Shown: piece by piece, positions 1-8,132 of the stretch | Position numbering within the stretch: position 1 is the first letter of the stretch | Layout: each line of letters begins with the position of its first letter | Assembly (NCBI RefSeq): GCF_041320605.1 | Contig: NZ_CP166679.1 | Span: 558,001-622,000 of the forward strand | DNA: 64,000 nt | Reading direction: 5' to 3' | Origin: Arenibacter antarcticus | GTDB taxonomy: Bacteria > Bacteroidota > Bacteroidia > Flavobacteriales > Flavobacteriaceae | Program-made: the position numbers and the translations under genes | The notes under the pieces: model-generated | What the model was told of the DNA's origin: nothing | The model's input: the letters and a program-made list of their open reading frames with translations, nothing else | The model's database searches: none

Positions 1-604
1 CCCTATGTTCCAAAACCTTGGTAGGATCGAAATATTTATGCTCATTGGGGAGGTTTTTTAATTTTAAATAACTGTCCAATTGACTGTCATTATAATGATA
101 AAACGGACTTACTTTTAACACCCCATCCTTACTAAGACTTAAAATATCCAAAGAATCCCTTAGTGCAGTCTGACCTTTCCTAAGATTGGTGAACCAGACA
201 TCTGGACCATGTTCCTCCATCGCCCTTTTAAATGGCTCTAACTTCACCTGTTCCGTAAAGAGGGCATGCCTTGGATCATCTATCCCTGGAATTCCCATAA
301 TAGCATCCCTATGTGCAGATGTCTGCTTCGGCACATACAACTTAATGTTTAATTGTAATCGCTTTATCAATTCCTCGGCATGTTGATAGGTTTGCGGGGT
401 ATTGTATCCTGTATCGCACCAGATTACCGGAATATTGGAACTCACTTCGGTAACCGCATTTAAAATAGCCACTTCATAGGGTCTAAAGTTTGTTGTCACC
501 AATGGCCTTTGTGCATATTGAATAGCCCATGAAATAATCTCTTCGGGCGGAATACCTTTAAACTGCTGATTTAAATTGAGTATTTGTTGCTCTGTAAATG
601 CCAT
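1..604 (-). CDS. cysH: Phosphoadenosine phosphosulfate (PAPS/APS) reductase, 3' end cut by window edge
   Basis: Reduces activated sulfate (APS or PAPS) to sulfite in cytoplasmic sulfate assimilation. About 201 residues are visible from the ATG at 604. The PP-loop-type nucleotide-binding fold shows in the segment with WCDTGYNTPQTY (about residue 63-74), which matches the DTGY motif of CysH. The last residues in the window are VLEHR; in the family an ECGLH active-site cysteine motif is expected next, so the catalytic end lies just outside. It is the most distal visible gene of the minus-strand sulfur operon and follows the DUF2061 gene by 35 bp. Whether it uses APS or PAPS cannot be decided from this part. 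The family call is firm. Confidence 0.9.
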   Translation of the reverse strand, partial: MAFTEQQILNLNQQFKGIPPEEIISWAIQYAQRPLVTTNFRPYEVAILNAVTEVSSNIPVIWCDTGYNTPQTYQHAEELIKRLQLNIKLYVPKQTSAHRDAIMGIPGIDDPRHALFTEQVKLEPFKRAMEEHGPDVWFTNLRKGQTALRDSLDILSLSKDGVLKVSPFYHYNDSQLDSYLKLKNLPNEHKYFDPTKVLEHR

Positions 605-639
605 TGCTTAATTATTTTGTTCCTCGTTATCTTATTCTA

Positions 640-906
640 CTACCTCCCCCAATTGATTCTATCCCAAATTCTTTCGTGAAAGAAATACAATAACATCTTC
701 GTAAAAAGCTCTACCAGCCCGATAGAGAATGCCACTGATAAGGTTCCTGTAACCAACCATGAAATTATAATGGTATCCAAGGTCCCAATAAATCTCCAAC
801 TAATAGACTTAACGATACTCCGCTTCGGATTCTCCGATCGACTATCCGCTTTGTAGCTTTTTGAAACCGTACTGTTATTATTGGCAATCAACTGGTCTGC
901 GATCAT
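640..906 (-). CDS. DUF2061 small membrane protein
   Basis: An 88-residue protein with a charged N-terminus and, from about residue 30, the DUF2061 pattern: SIVKSISWRFIGTLDTIIISW, then a second hydrophobic stretch and an ending with FFHERIWDRINWGR. Two membrane segments are likely, placing it in the inner membrane. The family has no settled biochemical role. Its position immediately before cysH and within the sulfur operon recurs, as far as I recall, in other Bacteroidota, which suggests a link to sulfate uptake or reduction; that link is inference. The start is the ATG at 906. Confidence 0.8.
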   Translation of the reverse strand: MIADQLIANNNSTVSKSYKADSRSENPKRSIVKSISWRFIGTLDTIIISWLVTGTLSVAFSIGLVELFTKMLLYFFHERIWDRINWGR

Positions 907-1121
907 GTGGCAAAATACTTATAGTTTATTATCCTATCGATTTAATAGAGTAAGCAAAAATAGAACTATTTTGAAAAAATTTATATGAATTCCTAAACAT
1001 TTTTCCAATTACCCTATAGTTTTAGTAGATTAATAAAAAATGAGTAAAAAAAATGCAGATTTACTATCCTTTGGAAGGAAGTTGATAAATATTATTCGTT
1101 AAAATTTAATAAAGTTCCCTT

Positions 1122-1532
1122 TTATGACACTAGATCTGCCAGGGTATTGTTCTTAAACACTTCCAAGGTACTATCCCTCACCTTAAGCATTAGTATGTGT
1201 ACCGAACAGTTTGCTTCATCTGGACAATCGTCACATTTTTCATAGAAATTTAAGCTTACGCAAGGCACCATGGCTATAGGTCCTTCCAATACCCGCATCA
1301 CGGTGGTCATGGGAATATCCTTGGGATCCTTAATAAGGTAGTAGCCACCGCCCTTTCCTTTTTTAGAACCAAGGATGCCGGTCTTTCTTAGGGTGAGAAG
1401 TATGCTCTCTAAAAATTTTTGTGAGATGTTCTCCTGTTTCGCTATCTCTGAAATTTGAACGGGCTGTCGCCCTTTTTGCGTCGCAAGAAAGGTAAGCGCT
1501 TTTAAACCGTATTTAGTTTTTTTTGAAAGCAT
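1122..1532 (-). CDS. Rrf2-family transcriptional regulator
   Basis: A 136-residue Rrf2 protein. It opens with LSKKTKYGLKALTFLA, followed by a winged helix (SEIAKQENISQKFLESILLTLRKTGILGSKKGKGGGYYL). The C-terminal half carries four spaced cysteines at about residues 91-109 (PCVSLNFYEKCDDCPDEANC), three of which sit as in Fe-S-binding Rrf2 proteins such as IscR or NsrR, with one extra. It lies between metZ and the DUF2061/cysH pair in the same orientation, so it probably regulates sulfate reduction or cysteine synthesis (a CysR-like role). Ligand and operator are not known from the sequence. A 215-bp gap follows it before DUF2061, so a separate promoter for DUF2061-cysH is possible. Confidence 0.88.
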   Translation of the reverse strand: MLSKKTKYGLKALTFLATQKGRQPVQISEIAKQENISQKFLESILLTLRKTGILGSKKGKGGGYYLIKDPKDIPMTTVMRVLEGPIAMVPCVSLNFYEKCDDCPDEANCSVHILMLKVRDSTLEVFKNNTLADLVS

Positions 1533-1619
1533 GGAGCGAAGATAAGGAAAATTGGATATTTAAACCCGTAAAACATTAAGAGCTAAAAATATCCTTAATT
1601 CACCTCATTGACAATGCTA

Positions 1620-2792
1620 CTAGCTATCCAGAGCCTGCTCTATATCGGCAATAATATCGTCTATATGCTCTAGACCTACCGATACACGGACCATTCCATC
1701 CGTAATTCCAGTTGCCAACCTATCTTTGGTAGAAAGCTTGCTATGGGTTGTAGATGCGGGATGGGTCACAATACTCCTGGCATCTCCTAGATTTGCAGAA
1801 AGGGATAGCATCTTAATGGCATCAAAAAAGTTGCGCCCTGCCCCCACACCACCTTCTATTTCAAAAGCCACCACACAACCTCCAGCCTTCATCTGCCGCT
1901 TTGCTATTTCGTATTGAGGATGAGATTTTAGGAAGGGATATTTCACCCAATTTACCTTGGGATGTCCTTCCAAAAATTGAGCTAGTTTAAGGGCATTCTC
2001 ACAATGCCTGTCCACTCTCAGCGACAAGGTTTCCAGGCTTTTGGAGAGCACCCAGGCGTTAAAAGGGGATAATGATGGACCCGTCATTCTTGAAAAACGG
2101 TAAATTTTATCGATCAGGTCAGCACTTCCAACAGTAATCCCGGCCAACACCCTTCCTTGTCCATCCATTAATTTAGTACCTGAATGAATTACTAGGTCGG
2201 CTCCAAATTTTATGGGTTGCTGTAAGTAGGGCGATGCAAAGCAATTATCCACTATAAAGATCAGGTTGTGTTTTTTAGCAATTTGCCCCAATACTTCAAG
2301 ATCTATAACGTCTACTCCTGGGTTGGTAGGTGATTCTGCATATAAAATCTTAGTTTTCGGCGTTACCAGTGCATCAATTTTATCCAACTCATTAATGGAA
2401 AAATAACTGTGGTCTATATTCCATTTCGGGAAAAACTGCGTAAAAAGGCTATGGGTAGATCCAAAAATATTTCGGGCAGAAATAATATGGTCTCCGCTAT
2501 CCAGTAAGGTTGCAAAAGTAGAGAAGACTGCTGCCATTCCCGACGCAAATGCAAAACCATTCTCTGCCCCCTCCATTTTACACACCTTATCAATAAATTC
2601 GGTGGAATTGGGGTTTCCATATCTAGAATAAATATCGCGTTCCTTTTCTTCCGCAAAGGAAGCCCGCATATCCTCAGCGTCCTCAAATACAAAACTGGAC
2701 GTTAAGTAAAGTGGCGTAGAATGCTCCAGAAACTGACTCCGTTCTGTTTGGGTCCTTATTGCTTCAGTTTCAAATTTATGTTGTTTCGCCAT
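1620..2792 (-). CDS. metZ: O-succinyl/O-acetyl-homoserine sulfhydrylase (trans-sulfuration PLP enzyme)
   Basis: A 390-residue Cys/Met-metabolism PLP enzyme of fold type I. Visible landmarks: SRYGNPNSTEFIDKV near residue 56, FASGMAA for cofactor phosphate binding, YAESPTNPG, the IVDNCFASP aspartate that contacts the pyridine ring, and the Schiff-base lysine in HSGTKLMDGQGR. The DGQGR sequence after the lysine is typical of MetZ rather than cystathionine beta-lyase. It should make homocysteine from an acylated homoserine and sulfide. It lies downstream of the metX-AK-HSD gene and forms a second sulfhydrylase beside metY in the same SAM-controlled unit. A cystathionine gamma-synthase activity cannot be excluded. 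Confidence 0.88.
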   Translation of the reverse strand: MAKQHKFETEAIRTQTERSQFLEHSTPLYLTSSFVFEDAEDMRASFAEEKERDIYSRYGNPNSTEFIDKVCKMEGAENGFAFASGMAAVFSTFATLLDSGDHIISARNIFGSTHSLFTQFFPKWNIDHSYFSINELDKIDALVTPKTKILYAESPTNPGVDVIDLEVLGQIAKKHNLIFIVDNCFASPYLQQPIKFGADLVIHSGTKLMDGQGRVLAGITVGSADLIDKIYRFSRMTGPSLSPFNAWVLSKSLETLSLRVDRHCENALKLAQFLEGHPKVNWVKYPFLKSHPQYEIAKRQMKAGGCVVAFEIEGGVGAGRNFFDAIKMLSLSANLGDARSIVTHPASTTHSKLSTKDRLATGITDGMVRVSVGLEHIDDIIADIEQALDS

Positions 2793-2965
2793 GATTATTA
2801 TTTCTAACTAATTCTTTCTGATATTATTTTTTCTATCCAACCCCATCAGATTTCGTATAGGCCTTCCTTCTCTTCACAATCCGATTTCAACTACGCCTCC
2901 CTAACGGCAGGCAAGCTCAATCTCTGACAAACCTAGAGGTAGGCGGCGCCGAAGTCACCACATAA
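2793..2965. repeat. Non-coding spacer in the met operon, possible degenerate dispersed repeat
   Basis: Most genes in this operon are closely spaced, but these 173 bp hold no open frame. The part at about 2850-2960 is richer in G+C than neighbouring gaps and contains short GC-rich, partly inverted words (ctacgcctccctaacggc and gaggtaggcggcgcc). That composition is typical of intergenic repeat remnants in flavobacterial genomes. I cannot show copies elsewhere from one window, so the repeat call is tentative. Confidence 0.3.
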
Positions 2966-5900
2966 TTATCCCTTCTCTGCAATCCGCAAAATATCTCCGA
3001 ACACTCCCCTTGCCGTTACGGCGGCACCTGCGCCAGCTCCCTGGATGACTAAAGGATTTTGACCATAAGATTCGGTATAGATTTCAATGATGGAGTCGGA
3101 GCCTTTAATCTGCCCCAACGCACTCTCTTTAGGAACGGAAATTAATTTTACGTCCAAATTCCCTTTCTCTTTTTGTAGGTCCCCTGAAAGGTCTCCTACA
3201 TATCGCAACACATGATTTGATTTTTGGGCTGCTTTGATTGTACTGAACTTTTCATCTAATACAGACAATTGCTGTAAAAATTCCGTTACTGATCCATTTT
3301 GCAAGGCTTCAGGAATAAGATTTTCTATTTTTATATCGGAGAATTCATTGCACAGATCCAATTCCCTTGCTAAAATCAGTAATTTTCGACCCACATCATT
3401 CCCAGAAAGGTCCTCTCGAGGGTCCGGCTCCGTAAATCCTTGGTCCATTGCTTCCCTTAATATGTCTGAAAACAAGGCGTCTTTCTCCGAAAAAGTATTA
3501 AAAATATAACTCAAAGATCCCGAAAACACTCCTTTTATCCTAGTGATGTTCTCACCCGAAAGATGCAACAATTTTATAGTATCAATCAATGGCAAACCAG
3601 CGCCAACATTGGTTTCATATAAATACTGCTTTTGATTCCTTACCAACTCCGCCCTTAATAATTGATAGTAATCAAACCCAAGGGTGTTGGCAATCTTATT
3701 GGAAGACACTAGATCAAATCCGTTGGCTACAAAATCCAAATAAGAAGCTACAAACTCCTCATTTGCGGTATTATCCACCGCAATAAGGTTTTCCAAATGG
3801 TTTTCCTTGGCATATTTAAAAATATCCTTCAATTGGTAGGGAATCGCTTTAGAATCCATAGCCTTTTTCCATTGTTTGGAAATTCCGTTCCTGTTCAACA
3901 ACACTTTTTTGGAATTGGCTACTGCAAAAACATTGAGATGAATTCCTTTTCGCTTTTCAATGGCTGTATTAGATTTCAAAATCTGATCTATAAGTGTTCC
4001 ACCCACGTTTCCATGGCCAAAAATGGCGATATTCACCTTTTTACTGATCCCGAAAATCTGCCCGTGCATAACGTTAAGCGCCTTGTGCAAGTCCGATTTT
4101 TTAACGACCAAACTCACATTTTTTCCAGTAATGGTATTGTTGAACAATAGTGGTACAATTTGATTTTTGATTAAGGCATTGTACGGTTTGTGAAAGGTAC
4201 TCAAGTCCTGTCCTACTATAGATATAACGGAAACTTGATCTACCACGGTGATATTATTGATATCCTGTAACTTAAAATCGGTTTGGAATTCCTCTTCCAA
4301 AGACGATTTTGCCAGCGCAGCATTCTTAGCGGCCACCACTAGTCCGATTCCCCTTTCCGAGGATCCCTGTGAAATAATACTCACACTGATATTGTTATTC
4401 CCCAAGGTCCTAAAAATACGGGCATCTACCCCAACCTTGCCCAAAAGACCACGCCCTTCCAAATTAATCAAGGCCATGTTTTCTATGACAGATAAGGACT
4501 TAATTCCTTCTTTATTTGTTTTTGCACTGATTAAAGTCCCCTTATTATCATCATTAAAAGTATTAAGGATCCTCAGTGGAATATTTTTTTCGATCAGAGG
4601 GATGATGGTCTTTGCGTGTAAAATTGTGGTCCCAAAATTGGCCAACTCACTGGCTTCACTATAGGACAATTCATCAATTCGCTTCGCTTCGGCCACCAAA
4701 TCAGGATTGGCAGTAAAAATCCCATCCACATGGGTATAATTCTGCAACTCTTCCGCATTTAAATAATTGGCCAATAAAGCTGCAGAATAATTACTACCGT
4801 TCCTTCCCAAGGTGGTGGTTTCATTAAGTTGGTTGGATGCGATAAATCCGGTGGCAATGGAAACCGTATCCGTATCCTGCTTTCCAAATTCACGTACAAC
4901 ATTTTCCTTGGATAGGGTATCCAGTACTTTTGCATCTCCAAAATTACTGTCGGTCTTTATTAACTTTCGGGTATCTACAAACCGTGCTTTAATTCCCTTT
5001 TCCTGTAACAATTGGGTAAGTAATTTAGCCGATAAAATTTCTCCATAGGCCAAAACCTGATCCTTTATCTTGGGGCTAAAATCCCCAAGCATGGCTACAC
5101 CTTCAAACAATTTGGACAATCCTTTTAGTTCCTCGGAGTTGTCGATAGTATTAAATTGGTGTTTCTGATATTTTTCAAAATCTTTAAAATCCTTGTTGTA
5201 ATCAACTCCCCTTGCAGCCTTATCAAGGATGTTTTCCAATTCATCAGTCGCCTTATTCCTAGCTGAGACCACTACCGCCATATTTTCTCCTGCAGCTACC
5301 TTGTCCGATATTATGCGAACAACAGAATTCAGGCCTTTTCCATTTGCTAGAGATCTCCCACCAAACTTTAGGACCTTTATCTTTTTGGATATTCCATTTA
5401 GATCGAAGATTCCCTTCAACAGTTCTTCCATCTGGTTAAATTCGATCAAAAATGCATCATGACCATGTAGGGACTGAACTTCTCCATAGGTTACATTGCT
5501 ATTGGCTTGGGCCAATTTCTTAAAGGTATCCTTATTCTCCTTCGCTGTAAAAAAAAGATCGGAATCTACCCCGATAATATGGATATTGGTGTTGCTATTT
5601 TGAAGTGCTACAAAGGCCTCTTCCCCATTTCGGGTAATATCTATGGTCTTCAACAACTGGTTCATTAATTTATAAGCCGAGAGCTGAAACCGTTCCTGCA
5701 ATTTATTGCCATGGTGTGTCAACCAACTTTCTACATTAAATACCTTTTGCTCCTCATTGGTACTCCTTTTAAATTTCTCTGTAAAAGATTCGGGAGTCCT
5801 ATAGCACAACATGGCGTGCATACGGGCATCGTGTACCGGTTGCTTGGAATTCACCAGGAATTGCTCCTGAATCTGACAATTGGCAATCAACCAATCCGTA

Positions 5901-6352
5901 GACTTCCAATCGGAAGCTACAGGGATTAAATGCTCTGTTAAATTAGGATCGAGGGCAGCCATTTCCCAGGCAATACCACCTCCCAAAGAACCTCCAATAA
6001 GAGCATAGAGTCGACTTACCTTTAGGGCCTCCAATCCCAAAAGAAATATTTTAGCGATATCCCTTGCAACAAAGTCCTTATAACGATCTATTACAAAGCT
6101 ATCATACCCATTCCCTGGAATATTAAAGGAGAGGATGGTGTATTTTTTAGTATTGATACACTTTCCATCTCCAATCAGTGAATTCCACCATCCCTGTTCC
6201 CCAGCTACATTAGAATTACCCGTGAGTGCATGGTTCACCACTATTATAGGAGCTGTATGTAATGGAAGTCCAAAAATCTCATATGACAAATTAATATCCA
6301 GTTTGTAACCGCTTTCCGTAACGTAATTTTGGATTGAAAGTTGATGTAGCAT
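2966..6352 (-). CDS. Trifunctional homoserine O-acyltransferase (MetX) - aspartokinase - homoserine dehydrogenase
   Basis: One 1128-residue chain with three enzymes. Residues 1 to about 318 are a MetX-type alpha/beta hydrolase: nucleophile elbow GGSLGGG (Ser122), acid in DSDLFF (Asp265), His298 in GHDAFL, and the MetX-like CYRTPESF. Residues from about 324 to 610 are aspartokinase: KFGGRSLANG (usual KFGGTS), TTLGRNGSNY (usual GSDY), VDGIFTANPD. ACT regulatory repeats follow (about 620-765). From about 772 homoserine dehydrogenase begins with IFGHGNVGG and includes SSNKIAN and GSLSYIFNTF. Together they convert aspartate to aspartyl phosphate, and aspartate semialdehyde to homoserine and acyl-homoserine; aspartate-semialdehyde dehydrogenase is not in the window. 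The gene lies 140 bp after metY, under the same riboswitch. Confidence 0.93.
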   Translation of the reverse strand: MLHQLSIQNYVTESGYKLDINLSYEIFGLPLHTAPIIVVNHALTGNSNVAGEQGWWNSLIGDGKCINTKKYTILSFNIPGNGYDSFVIDRYKDFVARDIAKIFLLGLEALKVSRLYALIGGSLGGGIAWEMAALDPNLTEHLIPVASDWKSTDWLIANCQIQEQFLVNSKQPVHDARMHAMLCYRTPESFTEKFKRSTNEEQKVFNVESWLTHHGNKLQERFQLSAYKLMNQLLKTIDITRNGEEAFVALQNSNTNIHIIGVDSDLFFTAKENKDTFKKLAQANSNVTYGEVQSLHGHDAFLIEFNQMEELLKGIFDLNGISKKIKVLKFGGRSLANGKGLNSVVRIISDKVAAGENMAVVVSARNKATDELENILDKAARGVDYNKDFKDFEKYQKHQFNTIDNSEELKGLSKLFEGVAMLGDFSPKIKDQVLAYGEILSAKLLTQLLQEKGIKARFVDTRKLIKTDSNFGDAKVLDTLSKENVVREFGKQDTDTVSIATGFIASNQLNETTTLGRNGSNYSAALLANYLNAEELQNYTHVDGIFTANPDLVAEAKRIDELSYSEASELANFGTTILHAKTIIPLIEKNIPLRILNTFNDDNKGTLISAKTNKEGIKSLSVIENMALINLEGRGLLGKVGVDARIFRTLGNNNISVSIISQGSSERGIGLVVAAKNAALAKSSLEEEFQTDFKLQDINNITVVDQVSVISIVGQDLSTFHKPYNALIKNQIVPLLFNNTITGKNVSLVVKKSDLHKALNVMHGQIFGISKKVNIAIFGHGNVGGTLIDQILKSNTAIEKRKGIHLNVFAVANSKKVLLNRNGISKQWKKAMDSKAIPYQLKDIFKYAKENHLENLIAVDNTANEEFVASYLDFVANGFDLVSSNKIANTLGFDYYQLLRAELVRNQKQYLYETNVGAGLPLIDTIKLLHLSGENITRIKGVFSGSLSYIFNTFSEKDALFSDILREAMDQGFTEPDPREDLSGNDVGRKLLILARELDLCNEFSDIKIENLIPEALQNGSVTEFLQQLSVLDEKFSTIKAAQKSNHVLRYVGDLSGDLQKEKGNLDVKLISVPKESALGQIKGSDSIIEIYTESYGQNPLVIQGAGAGAAVTARGVFGDILRIAEKG

Positions 6353-6492
6353 AAAATAAGATTGAAAATAAATTTTCTAATTATAACGGGTCTGGGGTCT
6401 TTTAAAATATAGGAGCGCTATGCCGATAGGACACTTAAATTGCGCTCCATATCTCCCTTAAATATTGAATAGTAGTATGGATGTAAAAAATA

Positions 6493-7785
6493 TTAGGACA
6501 AAACCGATTTATCCAAAACGGCGAATGCCTGCTCTAAATCTGCCTTGATATCTTCAATATCTTCCAATCCAACACAAAGGCGTACCATATCTTTGGTTAC
6601 CCCTGTTGTTTGTTGTGCCTTGTCATCCAATTGTTGATGGGTGGTACTTGCCGGATGGATAATTAAAGACTTGGTATCCCCAATATTTGCCAAAAGAGAA
6701 AATAGTTTTGTTTCGTCCACTATTTTTTTGGCCGATTCATATCCTCCTTTAACTCCAAATGTAACTATACCACTTTGCCCTTTTGGAAGGTATTGTTGTG
6801 CCAGCTTGTAGTAAGGGCTCGATGGAAGTCCAGGATAATTCACCCAAGCAACTTCTTCCCTATCTTGAAGCCATTTTGCCAATTCTAAGGCATTTTCGCT
6901 ATGCTTTTTGATTCTGATTTCCAAGGTTTCCAATCCTTGGATTATTTGAAATGCATTGAACGGACTTAATGCAGCTCCAAGATCTCTTAATCCTTCTATC
7001 CTCACTTTGGCGATAAAAGCTGCTGCACCCAAAACGTCATGATACACCAATCCGTGATACCCCGGTGACGGTTCCGTAAACTCAGGAAATTTACCACTGC
7101 TCCAATCAAAAGTCCCGGCATCTACAATGACACCTCCCATAGCTGTACCGTTTCCGTTAATGTATTTTGTAAGGGAGTGGATCACGATGTTGGCTCCGTG
7201 CTCTATTGGTTTCACCAAAGCACTTGTGGCAACCGTATTGTCTACGATAAATGGAATTTTGGCGTTTTTAGCAACCACGGAAATGGCTTTTAAGTCCAAT
7301 ACGTCCAATTTAGGATTCCCTAAAGATTCCACAAAAATGGCACGGGTATTATCTTTTATGGCTTTGCTAAAGTTTTCCTCATCCCCAGCATCTACAAAAG
7401 TAGTAGTGATTCCCAATCTTGGGAGCGTTACTGCCAATAGGTTATAAGTACCCCCATACAAACTACTTGAGGCTACAATATGATCCCCAGATTTTAACAG
7501 CACCAATAATGCAGTGGAAATAGCAGCAGTTCCCGTGGCGGTAACTACCCCAGCAATTCCCCCTTCCAAAGTGGCCAATCGTTTTTCCAAGATATCGTTG
7601 GTAGGATTGTTCAATCTAGTATAGATAAATCCCGGTTCGGATAAGTTAAATAAATTTGCGGCATGATCTGTATTGTTGAAGACATAGGCCGTATTCTGGT
7701 AAATTGGCACCGCTCTAGTCCCTCCTGTTAATTTTGTGTCGTGTCCTGCGTGCAAGGCGTTGGTAGCAAATTTTTGAGTACTCAT
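6493..7785 (-). CDS. metY: O-acetylhomoserine sulfhydrylase (aminocarboxypropyltransferase)
   Basis: A 430-residue fold type I PLP enzyme, the usual MetY length and longer than MetZ. Landmarks: FATNALHAGHD at the N-terminus, YTRLNNPTNDILEKRLA, the PLP-binding IVDNTVATS, the lysine in HSLTKYINGNGTAMGG and the C-terminal MVRLCVGLEDIEDI. It makes L-homocysteine from O-acetylhomoserine and sulfide in the cytoplasm. It is the first gene after the SAM-I riboswitch, with a leader of about 300 nt. The next gene carries the acetyltransferase that should supply its substrate. Confidence 0.93.
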   Translation of the reverse strand: MSTQKFATNALHAGHDTKLTGGTRAVPIYQNTAYVFNNTDHAANLFNLSEPGFIYTRLNNPTNDILEKRLATLEGGIAGVVTATGTAAISTALLVLLKSGDHIVASSSLYGGTYNLLAVTLPRLGITTTFVDAGDEENFSKAIKDNTRAIFVESLGNPKLDVLDLKAISVVAKNAKIPFIVDNTVATSALVKPIEHGANIVIHSLTKYINGNGTAMGGVIVDAGTFDWSSGKFPEFTEPSPGYHGLVYHDVLGAAAFIAKVRIEGLRDLGAALSPFNAFQIIQGLETLEIRIKKHSENALELAKWLQDREEVAWVNYPGLPSSPYYKLAQQYLPKGQSGIVTFGVKGGYESAKKIVDETKLFSLLANIGDTKSLIIHPASTTHQQLDDKAQQTTGVTKDMVRLCVGLEDIEDIKADLEQAFAVLDKSVLS

Positions 7786-7847
7786 GATCTTTTTTGTTTT
7801 TTATTAAATTATTAAAATATTAAAATATCAAATAAAAATCCAAAGCA

Positions 7848-7870
7848 AATAGTGCAGACAGTCCACTATT
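7848..7870 (-). terminator. Second hairpin in the metY leader
   Basis: On the minus strand a perfect 7-bp stem (aatagtg/cactatt, at 7848-7854 and 7864-7870) closes a 9-nt loop, followed within a few bases by a U-rich stretch. It lies between the main riboswitch terminator and the metY start. It could be a back-up terminator or an mRNA stability hairpin; the function is inferred from shape only. Confidence 0.4.
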
Positions 7871-7877
7871 ATAAAAT

Positions 7878-7915
7878 CAAAAAGTTAAAAAGAAAGTCAA
7901 TTGCCGAAGCAATCG
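7878..7915 (-). terminator. Riboswitch expression-platform terminator of the metY operon
   Basis: Read on the minus strand, a 7-bp stem (CGAUUGC / GCAAUUG, one G-U pair) closes a UUCG tetraloop with a C-G closing pair, which is exceptionally stable. The stem spans 7898-7915 and is followed by a U-rich tract (about 7897-7878). It begins only 4 nt after the P1 stem of the SAM-I aptamer, the arrangement expected of a switch that terminates transcription when SAM is bound. Confidence 0.7.
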
Positions 7916-7919
7916 TTTG

Positions 7920-8057
7920 TGTTATCTGCCTGGGCCACATTAAAACCCAAAGGGCATAATGTTGTGGTTAGGTAGAATGTAGCACCTTCATTGACATATG
8001 GGTCAAAGGGTTGCTAAGGTTTCAAAGGGTCTATTCCCTCCACCTTTCTTGATAACA
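7920..8057 (-). ncRNA. SAM-I (S-box) riboswitch aptamer
   Basis: The minus strand reads as a full S-box. The P1 stem is a perfect 7-bp pair, TGTTATC at 8057-8051 with GATAACA at 7926-7920. Between them come AAGAAAGGTGGAGGGA, the TTTGAAACCTTAGCAACC core, a P3 hairpin (TTGACCCATATGTCAA), and AAGGTGCTACATTCTACC. All match the S-box consensus words GAAACC, GCAACC and AAGGTGCTA. It senses S-adenosylmethionine. It lies upstream of metY with a terminator hairpin directly after it and a promoter -7 box about 30 nt before it. It therefore should shut off the metY / metX-AK-HSD / metZ transcript when SAM is plentiful. Confidence 0.95.
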
Positions 8058-8086
8058 ATTCAATAAGTGTTTGAACTTTAGGTATG

Positions 8087-8094
8087 CAAATATA
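8087..8094 (-). promoter_or_regulatory. Promoter -7 box for the metY operon
   Basis: The minus strand carries TATATTTG, a perfect match to the Bacteroidota -7 element TAnnTTTG, ending about 30 nt before P1 of the SAM-I aptamer. A clear TTTG -33 element is not evident. Transcription would start near 8080. Confidence 0.65.
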
Positions 8095-8132
8095 GGTAGG
8101 GAAAATTTCTTTTTCCTACTATTTTCATAAAA

